This document shows, piece by piece, positions 12,888-25,189 of a stretch of DNA of 64,000 nucleotides. Source of the DNA: Hermodice carunculata (Eukaryota > Annelida > Polychaeta > Eunicida > Amphinomidae); the NCBI GenBank assembly GCA_964020975.1, contig OZ026625.1, positions 38,405,606 through 38,469,605 on the forward strand, written 5' to 3'. The number at the start of each line of letters is the position of its first letter. Position 1 is the stretch's first letter. Position numbers and translations under genes: made by a program. The notes beneath the pieces were generated by a model, which saw only the letters and a program-made list of their open reading frames with translations, ran no database searches and was not told the origin of the DNA.

Positions 12888-13330
12888 AAAAACCTTGTGT
12901 TTGCACAGAGGACCAAGGGATTCTTTGAACCCTCATCAACTTTTATTTCTACGATTTATTTATATTTTCTACAGAATTTGAACGCCATGGTTACAAATTA
13001 AAGGTTGCGGTTGTGAAACTGTTCTTTGACTCTGGACCATCATTGTATTCTTCAAGTTTCTATTCACGTGTAAGTATAAATTTTTGTGTTATAGATATTA
13101 TATCACAAAACAACAATTCCCGATTGTGAACAATCCTGACATGTTTAGAAGCATATCTCTTTTAATGTACACATTTAGCAGCTAAAAACCCTCTGAGTTT
13201 ACACAGAGGAGTAAGAAATACTTGGAACACCTAACAACCTTTGTTTCTACAATTTATTTATTTTTTTTACAGAATTTGAACACCATGGCTAAGATTTTGA
13301 TTGGTAAACTGGTCTTCCACTCTGAACTAC
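12888..13330 (+). repeat. Diverged tandem duplication of an exon-like block
   Basis: Two copies, about 12888-13035 and 13184-13330, share AAAAACC..., CACAGAGGA, TTTCTAC.ATTTATTTAT and TACAGAATTTGAAC.CCATGG. In copy 1 a pyrimidine-rich acceptor (TTTTCTACAG) leads into an open frame reading FERHGYKLKVAVVKLFFDSG, which ends at a donor-like CGTG|TAAGT near 13070. In copy 2 the same frame is closed by stops. This could be a duplicated exon or a duplicated repeat; the protein is not recognised. Confidence 0.55.
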
Positions 13331-14248
13331 CATGTAAAGACATTTCTGCATTTCTCACATACCATGGATTGATCTGTGTGTACTCCAAGCGAAACGAATA
13401 TACACCAATAGAGGACTTTTCCAACGAAAAACTATAGTACATTTAGAAAACTGCCATTTTCATTGAAAGCAAGCTTAAACAATTGAGAATGCTGCATGCG
13501 TACAGGTGGATGCATTTTAAATGTGGCCAACCAGGATTCCGTATTTAAATGAAAGATGTTTGCATTGCGTTAAAACATCTGAACCCAAGTAGAATGGAGT
13601 TTGAATAACAGCACTGTCTCTTGTGAAGAAGTAACTTAAGTAATGATCCTGATATCATATGGCCCATGGACTCATAAGCCATTCAGTATCATGATCAATG
13701 GATGTGCATAGACAATTTCTCTAGACACATTTTGTGGCTGAATATACAACAAATAATGATCCACTGGCTATAACAGGTTATTTTGGGGAAGCAGTGAGGC
13801 ACTACGGCAGTTGTCCTATATCTTTAACAGTGGAACGAATGGGCAATGACTTAAAATATGGATTTTTCACTTGTTTTCAATATAGAGAAGTGCCTCCAGC
13901 TGTGTTCAGGTGATAAATTAAACTAACGTCAATGGGGGTAATGTGTGGAAGGCTAGAGACATTTGTTAAAACATGTTTCAACAAATGTCCAAGTTCCCTA
14001 AGGCCTAACAAAAATATACTTGTAGTTCCAACAACCCGACCAACCATACTGGGAAAGCCAGGTCCTAAATAAATCTGATAAAACATATAAACTTTTTTAA
14101 GCTGGACTTTCCTAATATACTTCATCGACCCTGGTTGAAAGAATTTATTAAGAAAGTGGCCGTCGTGTGCCGCTATTTTGCAGCAAAGTTAACTTAAACT
14201 CAACATTTTATTTCAACTTGGCTGGAGGGTTAACGTGGGCTGGAAAAA
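13331..14248. other. No recognised feature
   Basis: No supported gene or strong repeat. Confidence 0.45.
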
Positions 14249-14363
14249 CAGCATAGTTCACATTAACTGCATAGCCATAGTTGTTCCATGAAACAACATG
14301 GCCTACATTAGCTGCATAGCCAAGGTTGTTCAGTGAAACAGCATAGCCTCGGTTGTTCAGTGA
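14249..14363. repeat. Short minisatellite, units of about 35-50 bp
   Basis: At least three diverged units built on AACAGCATAG, TTCA.ATTA.CTGCATAGCC and GGTTGTTCAGTGA. Confidence 0.7.
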
Positions 14364-16431
14364 TCACTATTGTAATATTCCCCTAGGTTCCAGGCATAGG
14401 TTCTGGGAGTTACCAGGGCAAGCGGTGGTTAATGAACTTTTAAAACAAGACTTACCATCTTAACTAAATCTGGCTGGTCGATTGTGTGTGAAGCAGTTAT
14501 CATCATTAGTTACAAATCCAAAGGTGACAATACCTGCAGCCAGCAAATCATGTGTGTTAGTCAGCGGCATTTTGAACATTGCACAATGCACTGCAGGACA
14601 GTTGCAGAGAAATATATTTAATTTGGATATAAAAGTGAATCACGGCCACTGCATATATCATATTATTATTATTGAAATATTGGGAAAATATATAATTTTG
14701 GTTTCATGTGCTATAAATCCCCCAAGATCGTCTCAATACTATCCTCATTTACAAACTATTTGGTGCGAAATCAACAATTTTCAAATTGTGCATAGGTTAC
14801 TGCCATTTGGATATTTTAAAGAGGTAGTATCCAAAATAGATGTGTCAAGAGTGTTAACGAGGGTTTGTTTGTCGAATGAATATGATGTAAAATATATGAG
14901 CCTTTTCCATTTGTGAGCATTACATACATATGTAAATTCAACGCCTTGACGGTACCAGTTGCTTGTGGTAGTGGGCCCCAGATTAGGACTATTGGATCAC
15001 ACACTGAGGTCGCCGGAAGGCTATGAACTAAGTAGCAGCACTTGACAGAGGAACCAACAGCTCCCCACTGAGTCACAGTTGGAGCAAGGTGGATAAGGTC
15101 GCATTGATGGTGGATACAAGTCCGAATGTACTGGAAGATTTTATTTATTTGGTAAAACACACTAAGCAAAACAAAATCCCTCATTTTCTCTCGCTGCTAT
15201 TTTTATTATTGTTATTAGCAGTATTATTTCAATCAGCATCATTTTGGGAGGTTATTTAGTTTTAAGTGTATCTCTATAAATAGATGTGCTAAGGCTTTTC
15301 CAAATATTGCCACTTGAAAATTGCAATATCTGCACTGCTACAGTTACTTTCAACTTCACAAGGTACATCATTGAACCTAATGCTTAACATATGCAGTTTG
15401 AAATTTGAACCGTTTATATGTTTTGCCGTTTAAATTGATATTGAAATAATGGTTAGCTGTGGAGACTTATATAAATGTATGACAATGAGGCAAACATTGA
15501 CACACTCTATTCTGCTAAAGCTTTTGACACCGTTTCAATTTTGTCCAAGATAAAATATTACAAAAATATGATTGTAACACAGAGGTATATTACATAGCCA
15601 CACGTAGTTTTATATATGAAGCAAACTAACCAAAATGTTAATGATATTGCAAGGTGTCTTTACAAATCTTATTTAAGATGCCAACTGTTGGTGATATATC
15701 ATAAAAAATGCAAGACAAAGTAGGCAGATAGATAAGTTCTTTTCATGATGGAATTCTACTTTATATTTCTGGGATGAGCTGGATGCAGTGGTATTATAAC
15801 CACATCAGACCATCTAGCAATGAAAACATAACGAGTGGAATGCCTGTAATTACGTATGCAACGTCAAGAAAGGATAACTATTTGTGACCCGTCACAAAGC
15901 AGTTGACCTTGATGTGTGCTCACAAGATTGTATATTCCGCTTGCCTTATATACGTGTGATTGTAACGTGTAAGATTTATGGTGTCCATTAATAGATGTGA
16001 ACAATATGAAGACCATTATAAATCCTTTTAATGCTGGTATTGTGTATATATATTTGAGATAAGTGTATCTTTAGAAACATATGAAGAAAAACTGGAATAT
16101 TTTTGATGTTTTCTATGCAGTTGCTAGCATGAAGAAAGTATCTGTGTCTCGGCACCCAGGCAAACTATACATGATGCTGCAAGCACAATATTTAAGATGA
16201 TTTGCACATCCATTTTTGTCATACATGTGTATTTGTCTTTAAATTTGTAGAGTAAATCTGAACAAATTGGAGGAAAACAACTATCTGAAAAATGCCCACA
16301 TAACACAACAGTTTTTGTGGAAAGCTTATATATTTTGTAGATGATACAGGTGTCAGGACGTGCGTCTGGGAAAGTATTTCATCGCCATATCTTCCCCATA
16401 CCCACAGCTGCAATTCGAAAACCAACTTACT
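14364..16431. other. No recognised feature
   Basis: AT-rich. A 144-codon plus frame (14482-14916) and a 122-codon minus frame (15184-14816) have no recognisable motifs and no supporting splice or codon signal. Confidence 0.45.
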
Positions 16432-16570
16432 TTGAGAAAATTATTGAATAATTTGCATGCACTATGTGTAATTTGTTGAGCCCATCTTTCGATTGGGTGT
16501 TTGAATAAATACAAAGATGGGCCCAACAAATTACACATAGCGGACGCAAATAATTCCATTATTTTCACAA
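16432..16570. repeat. Long hairpin with arms of about 57 nt
   Basis: The left arm 16432-16489 and the right arm 16513-16570 are near-perfect reverse complements; the core CTATGTGTAATTTGTTG and CCCATCTTT are identical in both. The loop is about 24 nt. Mismatches (for example TGCATGCA versus GCGTCCG) are few. It could be a fold-back element remnant or a small structured RNA precursor. Confidence 0.85.
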
Positions 16571-17397
16571 ATGAACAAGTTGAGTCATTAGTGCTCATTG
16601 AGGAAGCTACAGTGCACAGACGAAAAACGAAATAATTTTGAACCTCTGCGCTGATAATTTGTGACCTATAATAATATCACACAACAGATGTTCCAGAATG
16701 AAATGTCGCATTCCATGGGACACTGTCGTCAAAATTCCATACATCAAAGGCAGGGATCGAGAGCTTGAACTCCTTACTAGTATCTCCATCCAAATTTATG
16801 GTTATTTGTGATAGTGTTAGTCAACGTTAATATAGAGAACATGCAAATAACTTAGGGCAATTACTAGTAACTTTGGTGAGTTCTGAGTGATATTATCAAT
16901 GTACTTATAAATTATCGAGGGCCCACTACATTTTCGACCATGTGGCTAGAGGTGTCTAACAGTAACCCGGTAATATTTGCAAGGCGCTAATGAATTATTG
17001 GTGACATAAGATAATTTACTTAAGCACGGTATTTACTAGATACTAGACAGATTTGCCAGGTTGCAGCCATTTGCTGGCTTAATCACCAGCTCATTGGGCG
17101 CTGGCTTCACCGGCTCACCAGTCATATTTCATTATATTTATAAATAACTATAGCGAAAGAGACCGCAGCGAATCTAGTTAAGCTTGCATAGAGTGGGATT
17201 TAGCAAGTTTCACCTAAAACAGGTAAAACTTCATTAAATGCCTAAAAATTAACACTAATGTGAAATATATGGTCACCAAAATGTGATTGCACTACACTCA
17301 CGTGACATCACGTGCTTAAGTGAAATGCAAGAACACACAGTAATTACAAATTGACAGTTAAAATGTGACGTGACTTCGATGGAATGTTAGACCAAGT
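16571..17397. other. No recognised feature
   Basis: No supported gene or repeat. Confidence 0.45.
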
Positions 17398-17477
17398 AAT
17401 GACTCTGTGTATTACCTAAAATTAATTGTACTTACTGAATGACTCTGTGTATTACCTAAAATTAATTGTACTTACGG
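17398..17477. repeat. Perfect 40-bp tandem duplication
   Basis: The unit AATGACTCTGTGTATTACC... is present twice head to tail with a period of 40 bp. The copies begin to differ just at the end of the second (CTTACT versus CTTACG). Confidence 0.92.
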
Positions 17478-17570
17478 AATTATCTATTTTACTGCATTCA
17501 TGGGTATTTTATTTTCTTCGGCCTGTATTGGCACCTGCTTGACATTTCCTTTCACTCCTACGCACGGTAA

Positions 17571-17687
17571 TACATGTATGTATGTATGTATGTATGTATG
17601 TATGTATGTATGTATGTATGCATATGTATGTATGCATATATCTATGCATGTATGCTTGCATGCGTGTATGTATATGTATGTATGTAC
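17571..17687. repeat. (ATGT)n microsatellite
   Basis: ATGT tetramers with ATGC and ATAT variants towards the 3' side. Confidence 0.95.
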
Positions 17688-18119
17688 GATCATCAGGGAA
17701 GTAATATGTTTTTAGTATATTCCACAGTTCTAATATCCAAGAAAATACATTGAACAAGTAATAATTTTCTGATGAATAAATCGCTGTGATTTAGGTACCT
17801 GTCCCAGAGATCTGTTTTGACAAGTAACCGTTTATATAGCCCCTCAAATCCACCGGATATCTATAAAAATTTTCATTTTCACCCAGAAACTTCACAAATG
17901 ATCATTTCAATTACATTTACGAATATCCCTGTTTCACAAGTGTTTGAAAAAGCAGTAAATGTCGGTAGTAAAAGATGTCAAAGCCAGTGCGTACTCTAGC
18001 TTAGGCAATGTACCTTGACACATCCACCATAAGCTGACCTGTGTGGAATATTACTATCCATACGCGGGTTAATTTACTATGTCAAATTCAAAATCATCAC
18101 GCTTGTCATATAATTAGAA
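17688..18119. other. No recognised feature
   Basis: Nothing supported. It may contain the 3' end of the Penelope-like remnant that lies beside it on the minus strand. Confidence 0.4.
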
Positions 18120-18970
18120 TTTAATTCACTATTATCGTTATACAATATTATGTCTAAACATGAACATTCCATGTCATTTTATGTAGTTTCTTTTAATTCC
18201 AAACCATTAGGATATATATGTGAAATTTATTCTCAAAAGTGTATACTATTGGTGCTGAAAAGGTCATCAATATATCTAAATATCAACTTAAAACATTCAT
18301 TATCAAATTCCTTTTCCTTTGACAGCTTTACAAGAAACTTTTACTTCTAGTAAAACAGACATAAATTGGTCAAAAAAGGTGCACAGTAGCTACCCATTGG
18401 AATAACAAATAACAAAATTGACATAATTGTTATTAATGAAAAGGTTCAACAGCTCAGCAAACTGATCATATTCAAAGGAAGCCTGGCCATCCTACACATC
18501 ATTGCCAAAGTATAAGATAAGATCATTCCTATGTTATTTTTCTCATATGTTTTATATTTGAGAGATTTCAAACACTCTGTCAAATAAGAATAAGGAATAG
18601 TTGTATATAAAGTGGAGATCTTCCAAAAAGAAAAATGTTAAAAATGTATATGATAGTCAGTACCATCCAACAGATCCAACAGGATTTTCGAGTAAGATAA
18701 ATCCAAAACCTGTTAATATTGGAATATGCTTCTATCGGACCACAGCAACTAAACCAAAATTCCTGTACTTTCTTCAAGCTTTTCAACACATAACTAATAA
18801 TTTTTAGTAGAGTCAAATTTTGAAGCTGCTATGGATCGGAACTAACAAGTTATGCAGTTTTGGAAGTGTGTAGATGGAGGATAGATTGGCATGTACATCA
18901 CAAAATACCAGGCCAAATGAAGATAAAATTGTTGATGTTTGTTCAAAATAATATCCAATGATTTATTTCC
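18120..18970 (-). mobile_element. Penelope-like reverse transcriptase remnant
   Basis: Broken minus-strand frames show a run of reverse-transcriptase landmarks in the right order. IYTLPKLHN lies near 18900; a block ending in NRFWI lies near 18700; IPMGSYCAPFLTNLCLFYY lies near 18385; FRYIDDLFSTNS (the YIDD catalytic box) lies near 18270; and the IYPNGLELKETT tail lies near 18200. The LPKLH box, the G-x-PMG-x-x-CAP box and FRYIDD followed by IYP.ELELK are typical of Penelope-like RTs found widely in cnidarians and other marine invertebrates. The copy is decayed and no GIY-YIG endonuclease was recognised. Confidence 0.65.
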
Positions 18971-21940
18971 TATCTCATATGTGGGAAAAATTGAGTTGGT
19001 CTAAAGGCCTAATTTGTCAGTGTGAACCTAATAAAATAAATATAAAATAAAATTATGTATAGATGGCAATACTGGTATTGGATCCTTTATCACCTTACTT
19101 GAATCAATCACCTACATACCCGAGGGTCTTGCCAATTTCAACCCATCTATTGTGTTTGCATTATATGTCCTCAGATTGCAACATACCGATAATAATATAG
19201 CAGTCTACTGCATGCAAATGATTGGTTTTACATCAAACTGGCTTGACCGTGTAAATTTAGACCAAAAACAGAAATTTCTTTTGGAATCTGACCAAAAAAA
19301 GAAAAAAAGAAAAAAAAAAAAAAGACAGAACCTTATACGTAATGTTCCTTTTCCCCCATATCATGTATTACCCGTAAAAGAATAACTAATGTAAAATTTG
19401 GTGTTTCCTTTGCCATGTGGTGCATCCATGTGTTTTTACAAAAAATGAAATCATTTGAAAAATTTAACATTCCATACCTGTGCTGGTTTTGCCCTCTGGT
19501 CGAGGTCATCGTATGATAGGTGGTATGGGCAAATAGAGAACCATATTGTGCATTGCAAGTAAAAAGACGTTATGCAAAAGAATTGCGTAATGTGCATGAA
19601 AACTCGCGCACAAAGGGAACCACTGCTCGAGTTTTGTGCTTGTTTTGCATCACCGTGTGTCCATATTATAAGGATCTGGCAATATGTGGGAGAACGGTAA
19701 ATTTTACAAATACTGTAAATTTAATGTAAATATATTGTATGGGGCAGTATGTAATGCTCAACTAAAGTCGGGATATCAGAATTAGTTTTTGTATAATTCG
19801 GACAATGGAAGTTTAATGTTGGCACATGATTTGGACACAAAGAATTCTATGCAATGTGACCAATATTAGAGCACACGGATATGTGAATGTTGGTAGTTTT
19901 GTTTAAAAAAAATGTTGTTCTTACTCAACCAAGTATACAGAGGTAAAGAGGAAGGATATTCAGTGCAGTTGGTTCATTGTGTGACACCCTGATGTGTAGG
20001 AATACACCTATTCCACATGGCAAACAGACAGCGCCTGTCTTCTGGCCTGACGTATCCCAGAGATTCACGTCTGGACGTGCGACTCACACTTAAGAGAATT
20101 GAACAGTGGGTAACAGACATCGATCCTGTGGACCCAAAAACATCAGTCCAGCTGATGATCAGTATATGTGTCAGACAAATCTGCATAACAGATATTGAAT
20201 AACATCATGTCTAAACATGGACCTCAGGGAAGCAACAATAATAATTGTTTACTCACAGACTATCAGAAGGCCCTTTCATGAGAGACGTCATGCCAGGGGA
20301 CCATCGTGTCATTCCTCTGCAGCAGTCACCCACTTGATTGGGACAGAACACATGAAAGATGGAACAGAAACCCAAAAATGTCATCGATTGATGAATCTAG
20401 TATCAATTTTGGACTATTGGAACCATTTACCAATATGATCCATATATGGGGGGTGGATGTGTCATTACTTAAGCAGCAATTTCCTTTGGCAGCCACACTG
20501 ATCTCCATGAATTTCAGGGCAGATTGACTAGCCAGTGCTACTGTGATGAAATTCTTCCTCCACTGTTGGTTCCATATTTTCTAGTGCCCCCAGCAATAAA
20601 AATATTTTTCAAAAACGAATGGCACATCTCATGTGTGCAGAACTGTGAAAAGAATAATTTTACAGTATGAGCTTGCAGAGTGTTTGCCATGTCATCCAAT
20701 CTCTCTAGAAAAGTGCATCCATGGGACCTTCTGAATATAACCCTAAATACACGACCACAAGCATCATCTGGCAGAGCTGGTGGCTTTACCAGATGAATGG
20801 GTCTTGATACTACAAACTTGCAAAGCTTAAAGGACAACCCACAGTTATTTTCCTATTAGGGTTTTACAGATGTCAAATATGTGAATTACCATTGCAATCT
20901 CATTGACTTACATAGTAGTCCATAGCAATGCATGCATTAACCGACACAGCAACCATTGACCCAAGATCTTCCACTACTGAAATATTAGCGAATGTCAGAA
21001 GACATTACAATTTTAAAGTAAAGAACCCCCCGATAAACTCCATAGATATATTTCTGTTAGTGTTTAATAGTAAACATGGGTCTAGTATACATAGTTATCG
21101 ACATAAAAGCAATATCTCGGATGTGTTGATATCCATAAGTATAGCAGTTATGCTTACATGTACGTATACCCTTTGTGATTTCTTCCTACTTTTGCGACTT
21201 TTTAAACATAATAAAAAAACTGACAGCACTACCATGTAGTGAACTTATTTGCAGCAGATTAAGTACAGATTTATACTCATGTTTGGTTGATCTAATTTCA
21301 ATATACAGCTTGGAAGAAGGCAAAAAGGCGAAACTTACAAACACTTGTAGAGCGCAATAAGTATTTCAGTGCTACCTGTTGAGCAAATTAAGATCTGGCG
21401 GTCCCCAAAAGAGTACCTCTACAATTTCACAACCATTGGCCTAGTGGGGGTATCCATTCCCAAGCAAATGATGTTGCAGTTTTGGTGATGTCTAAAGAAT
21501 GTTGCAAAATATAATCCCCACCCCCTGCAAAAATTCAAAGTCACTGTACCAGGATTGTTTTTATAAACTTTGTAACGACTTACTTAAAGTACATCAATTG
21601 GACTATAACTTCAATTAGCTGACTCTTTAATTTATATAAATGTACTTGATTTTATGTGGTATATATTTTACCGGATGGACAACTCGTAAAAAGGTTAGAT
21701 ATAGTACAGCATTGTACAAAAGCTGTATACTTAGATGGGAAAAAGCATGATAAAGCAATTGAATATGCCAAACAGATGGCATCTACGATGTCAAGGTTAT
21801 TATTATTTGGCAGCATCGGATGCTTGGTTTATATGCAATAATCTTTTGAAGTCAACCAACAGATTGTGCACAAAACAAGATGAAGCAATCTCATAAGACA
21901 ACAAAAGGATAGATTGACAATGTTTAGCATCAATCTGCTC
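18971..21940. other. No recognised gene; 3' flank of the receptor gene
   Basis: Contains an A-rich run (about 19296-19324) and several short open frames, for example 62 codons at 20017 and 62 at 21656, with no family resemblance. The last few hundred bases before 21941 should hold the 3' untranslated region of the minus-strand receptor; a minus-strand ATTAAA-like signal lies near 21630. Confidence 0.4.
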
Positions 21941-24900
21941 TTATTTTCTGTTATAAAGCAGCTGACAGAACCTACGCCTGATGTTGTTAATTAGCTTAGC
22001 ATTTCGCAAAACAGAGAGTACACTTGGACAGAAATAGATTGCAAGATGTAACGTTTTGTTTAAAGCAATTGACTGCTTGGCGGTTATTTCAAAGATGATT
22101 TTAGCAGCAAACAATGGAATATGCTCACCTAGGAGGAGAGCAAATGCTGCAAGAGCAGAGATATTTTCAGTTGCGGTTGCTGCTTTCCTTCCACTTCTTT
22201 TTTGGCTACTTTTGATACAGATAAAACACAGGAAACCAGAAAAGAGCCTAATCATAAATGAAATAGCAATAAATACCAAGGCAATATATGGTGTTATAAA
22301 GTGATTACAAGATGAAAACCATATAGTTTGGCCAAAGAAAATGTCCCTTTTAGTTGTGGCCTTCGAAACCTCGAGCTTTGAAAATACTGTACACATGAAA
22401 GAAAAAAAAAACCCCAAAACAGTTATTAACAAAATATATTTTAATTTAATCTTTGGCAATTTAAAAACAAGAACGATTAAGATAAACTTGTCCACAGATT
22501 TAACAGTCTGAATATATGACGCAAAAATATAGAAACACAGATACATCGGGCCTACGAAATCCAACAATGAAATTATGTTACTATCAAAGAGTACATGGTA
22601 CATATAGTATGGGAAAATGAGTGAGAGAGTAAAGTTCAACATGAAAAAAGTTGTCATGACTAACTCAGAGGCTGAAAGCAAAAATTCCAATACAACAAAC
22701 GTGGTGTGCTTCCACATCAGGCAAATTTCTAAGAGTGCCAATACATTACTGGAGAAGATTAAAGCTGTCAACATTTCAAAGGTCAGTTGGATTGAAAATG
22801 TGGGTAACAAGTTTGAACATACACTTTGCAGGTGTACTGTCGGAATACACCTTATCGTGGGAGAAACAATACAACAAATACCCATTTTATCAGAAATAAG
22901 GACCTTTAAAACCACAAGGTGAGAAAATAAATCAATATCTGGCAGGATGTTCTCATTTCCAGAGATGTTTAACACTTGGAGCATTTTCAAGTTTTGGAAA
23001 ATTCGAGACTGCATATACGTTAAGATATTGTTTGACAGGTCTAATGAAATACTATTATACAAGTGATCAAATGCACTAAATCTAATATTGTGTATCCGTA
23101 AACCATGCAGCTTTACGTGTCTCAAATTGATGAGTCCACTGAGTCCCTGTTCATGTATAACACGTATAGGATTATCATTTAGTTTAAAACGTTTTAAATG
23201 TGTAAGCCCGAAAAACATATAAGTTGCAATATAAGTCAAACTATTGTTTTCGATACTTAAAAAATAAAGATTCCAGGAAGCTGAAAAAGTTCTTTGTTTT
23301 ACCTTGTGGATACCGTTGTGAGATATGTCAAGTAAATGCAAGTATACTTGGCGTTTCAGGATACTCTTGCTCAAAAACACCAAACTATTATATGTGAAAT
23401 AAATAGCCCTCATGTTATTTGATAGGTAAGGTATATGTTTAAGATAAGTAGCTCTGCATATCATAGCATACCCCTTACACTTACATGCCACATTGCAAGG
23501 TGTAATATTACAGAGATCTTCGTCATCACCAGAGGCACAATGTTTTGTTCCATCACATCTTTCAGACATATGAAGACACATTCTTTGGTATCTGCACAAA
23601 AATTGAAACGGACACTTGTAATTGTTGCATGATGTTTCATCAGATCCACCTTTACAATGCCAGTTTCCATCACAGAGTAATCGAACAGGAATACAATATG
23701 ACTTTGGACATTTGAACATCAGTGAACATGATATATATTGGCATTCCTGTAAATGTTCCCCATTTGTGCAATATAAATTCCGACCGTGCAAGTGAACATC
23801 ATAAATACAACGCTGCGATCTATGAAACCATTCTTGATAGACTACCCTCATTGAATTACATGGTGACCAGTTCTTTAATGTGCTTTTGGATGCACCTCTG
23901 CTCTCCACCTCTAGCTTTTGGTCTAAAATTAAATTTATATCCATTGCCATTACGTATGCAGAGCAAACCTGCTCATCGGAACTATCTTGACAATCCCTTA
24001 TATTATTGCATACTTTCGACATTGGGATGCAGGAACCTAAAAAACATTGAAAATACAGGGGTTCACATGTACAACCTTCCTGCTTGCACGATGAGGTGCA
24101 AACCTGTATGGAACCTACAGTAACCTGCCGTAGTCCATATTTGCAAATATTTGTGCAATCTGTTTCATCCTCTCCATGTTCACAGTCCCTGAAACCATCA
24201 CACAGATGATGGTCCAAAATACAACCACCAGAGTTGCACCTAAATAGGCTTGTGCACGAGTTGCTTGGTAGGGTGGCTGTGTCTTCACAAAGGACTGCAT
24301 CTGCACGGAAAAGACTTTCTTGGCCAAAATTGACATTAAGAATAAGAGGTGGAAGGGAATAGGAGTACAATTTTTTTAAAGTGCTTTTATAAACGGCTTG
24401 CACATATGGGTTACACGTAAAAAAGGAAGGTGTCATTACTGCATTAAGCAAATTTGTGTCTTTCATTAATAAAACCCATATGCTTGTCTTTCCTTTGTTT
24501 ACAGCCCAGATATCCAATAACTGCAACAGTTTATGTATTTCCATGCTTTTCTTTTGCAGGATGGTATTACGGAGCTGTTGTACATTTTTGTAGTATTTTT
24601 GTACATTTGGAAACCAACGAGAAACTTCCACTGGTAAAGCTCCTGCAGTTACTCTTATATAAAAAGGAACATGTTGCAACCACACATTTGCCATTATTGT
24701 CACATTTTGACTACTTTCATATGTAATTTTATATAGATATCCTGTTTTATATTTACAAAATGATACAGCAGTATCCCTGTCGTAGCCACCTGTTTCTGCC
24801 ACATCCAGTAAAACACATTTATCATGTACAAAAATCCAATTTTTTGTACATTCAAATGTCGACACCTTTTTATATAATTCACGGTTTGAAGTAGTTGAGA

Positions 24901-25189
24901 CTTCATGCACTGCTTCACAAATATAAGAAACATTGTGAAAAGTCACTTGACATGGAATAGTTATCCAATTGGTGCTTCCAAAAGGTGATATCCATACCAT
25001 GGATACGCATGCACCTCGCTTCCAGTTAGGTTGCTGTGATGCAAATGCTAATTTTATTAATATATCATTTGTCTTGTCAATGACTGTCCCACTGTGATTT
25101 ACTCTGACGTCTGGTTGCTTTGGCCGTTGTGTCGAGTGCCAGTCCGTGTATGTTAGGGGATCATTGTTTATCCATCGTATACAATTTTT
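21941..25189 (-). CDS. GRL101-like receptor: C-type lectin, LDLa repeats, LRRs, 7TM (3' exon)
   Basis: One uninterrupted frame of 1082 codons plus stop, running 63 codons upstream of the first internal Met (25000) to a splice acceptor at 25190, so the start codon lies in an unseen 5' exon. Numbering from that Met: before it lies the second half of a C-type lectin domain (WINNDPLTYTDW, QPD, CVSM) ending at YICEA (residue 30). Then come a second, degenerate lectin-like start (CTKNWIFVHDKC, 51-62), LDLa repeats at about 249-282, 311-346, 420-458 and 463-497, a Cys-rich LRR cap (502-515), about six LRRs (530-700), a CC...C linker and seven hydrophobic helices (738-1000). Known relatives are the snail GRL101 and relaxin-receptor-like class A GPCRs, which act at the plasma membrane. 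The DRY position reads VDKF and the NPxxY position reads CPSVL, so classical activation motifs are changed. Ligand unknown. Confidence 0.93.
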   Translation of the reverse strand, partial: KNCIRWINNDPLTYTDWHSTQRPKQPDVRVNHSGTVIDKTNDILIKLAFASQQPNWKRGACVSMVWISPFGSTNWITIPCQVTFHNVSYICEAVHEVSTTSNRELYKKVSTFECTKNWIFVHDKCVLLDVAETGGYDRDTAVSFCKYKTGYLYKITYESSQNVTIMANVWLQHVPFYIRVTAGALPVEVSRWFPNVQKYYKNVQQLRNTILQKKSMEIHKLLQLLDIWAVNKGKTSIWVLLMKDTNLLNAVMTPSFFTCNPYVQAVYKSTLKKLYSYSLPPLILNVNFGQESLFRADAVLCEDTATLPSNSCTSLFRCNSGGCILDHHLCDGFRDCEHGEDETDCTNICKYGLRQVTVGSIQVCTSSCKQEGCTCEPLYFQCFLGSCIPMSKVCNNIRDCQDSSDEQVCSAYVMAMDINLILDQKLEVESRGASKSTLKNWSPCNSMRVVYQEWFHRSQRCIYDVHLHGRNLYCTNGEHLQECQYISCSLMFKCPKSYCIPVRLLCDGNWHCKGGSDETSCNNYKCPFQFLCRYQRMCLHMSERCDGTKHCASGDDEDLCNITPCNVACKCKGYAMICRATYLKHIPYLSNNMRAIYFTYNSLVFLSKSILKRQVYLHLLDISHNGIHKVKQRTFSASWNLYFLSIENNSLTYIATYMFFGLTHLKRFKLNDNPIRVIHEQGLSGLINLRHVKLHGLRIHNIRFSAFDHLYNSISLDLSNNILTYMQSRIFQNLKMLQVLNISGNENILPDIDLFSHLVVLKVLISDKMGICCIVSPTIRCIPTVHLQSVCSNLLPTFSIQLTFEMLTALIFSSNVLALLEICLMWKHTTFVVLEFLLSASELVMTTFFMLNFTLSLIFPYYMYHVLFDSNIISLLDFVGPMYLCFYIFASYIQTVKSVDKFILIVLVFKLPKIKLKYILLITVLGFFFSFMCTVFSKLEVSKATTKRDIFFGQTIWFSSCNHFITPYIALVFIAISFMIRLFSGFLCFICIKSSQKRSGRKAATATENISALAAFALLLGEHIPLFAAKIIFEITAKQSIALNKTLHLAIYFCPSVLSVLRNAKLINNIRRRFCQLLYNRK

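Noticed and set aside
20017-20837. Several short frames suggesting a decayed gene
   Set aside because: I could not match any of them to a family, and frames change too often to claim a coding region.
22056-24933. Many open frames of 65-133 codons on the plus strand and in other minus frames
   Set aside because: Shadows of the long receptor exon, which alone has recognisable domains.
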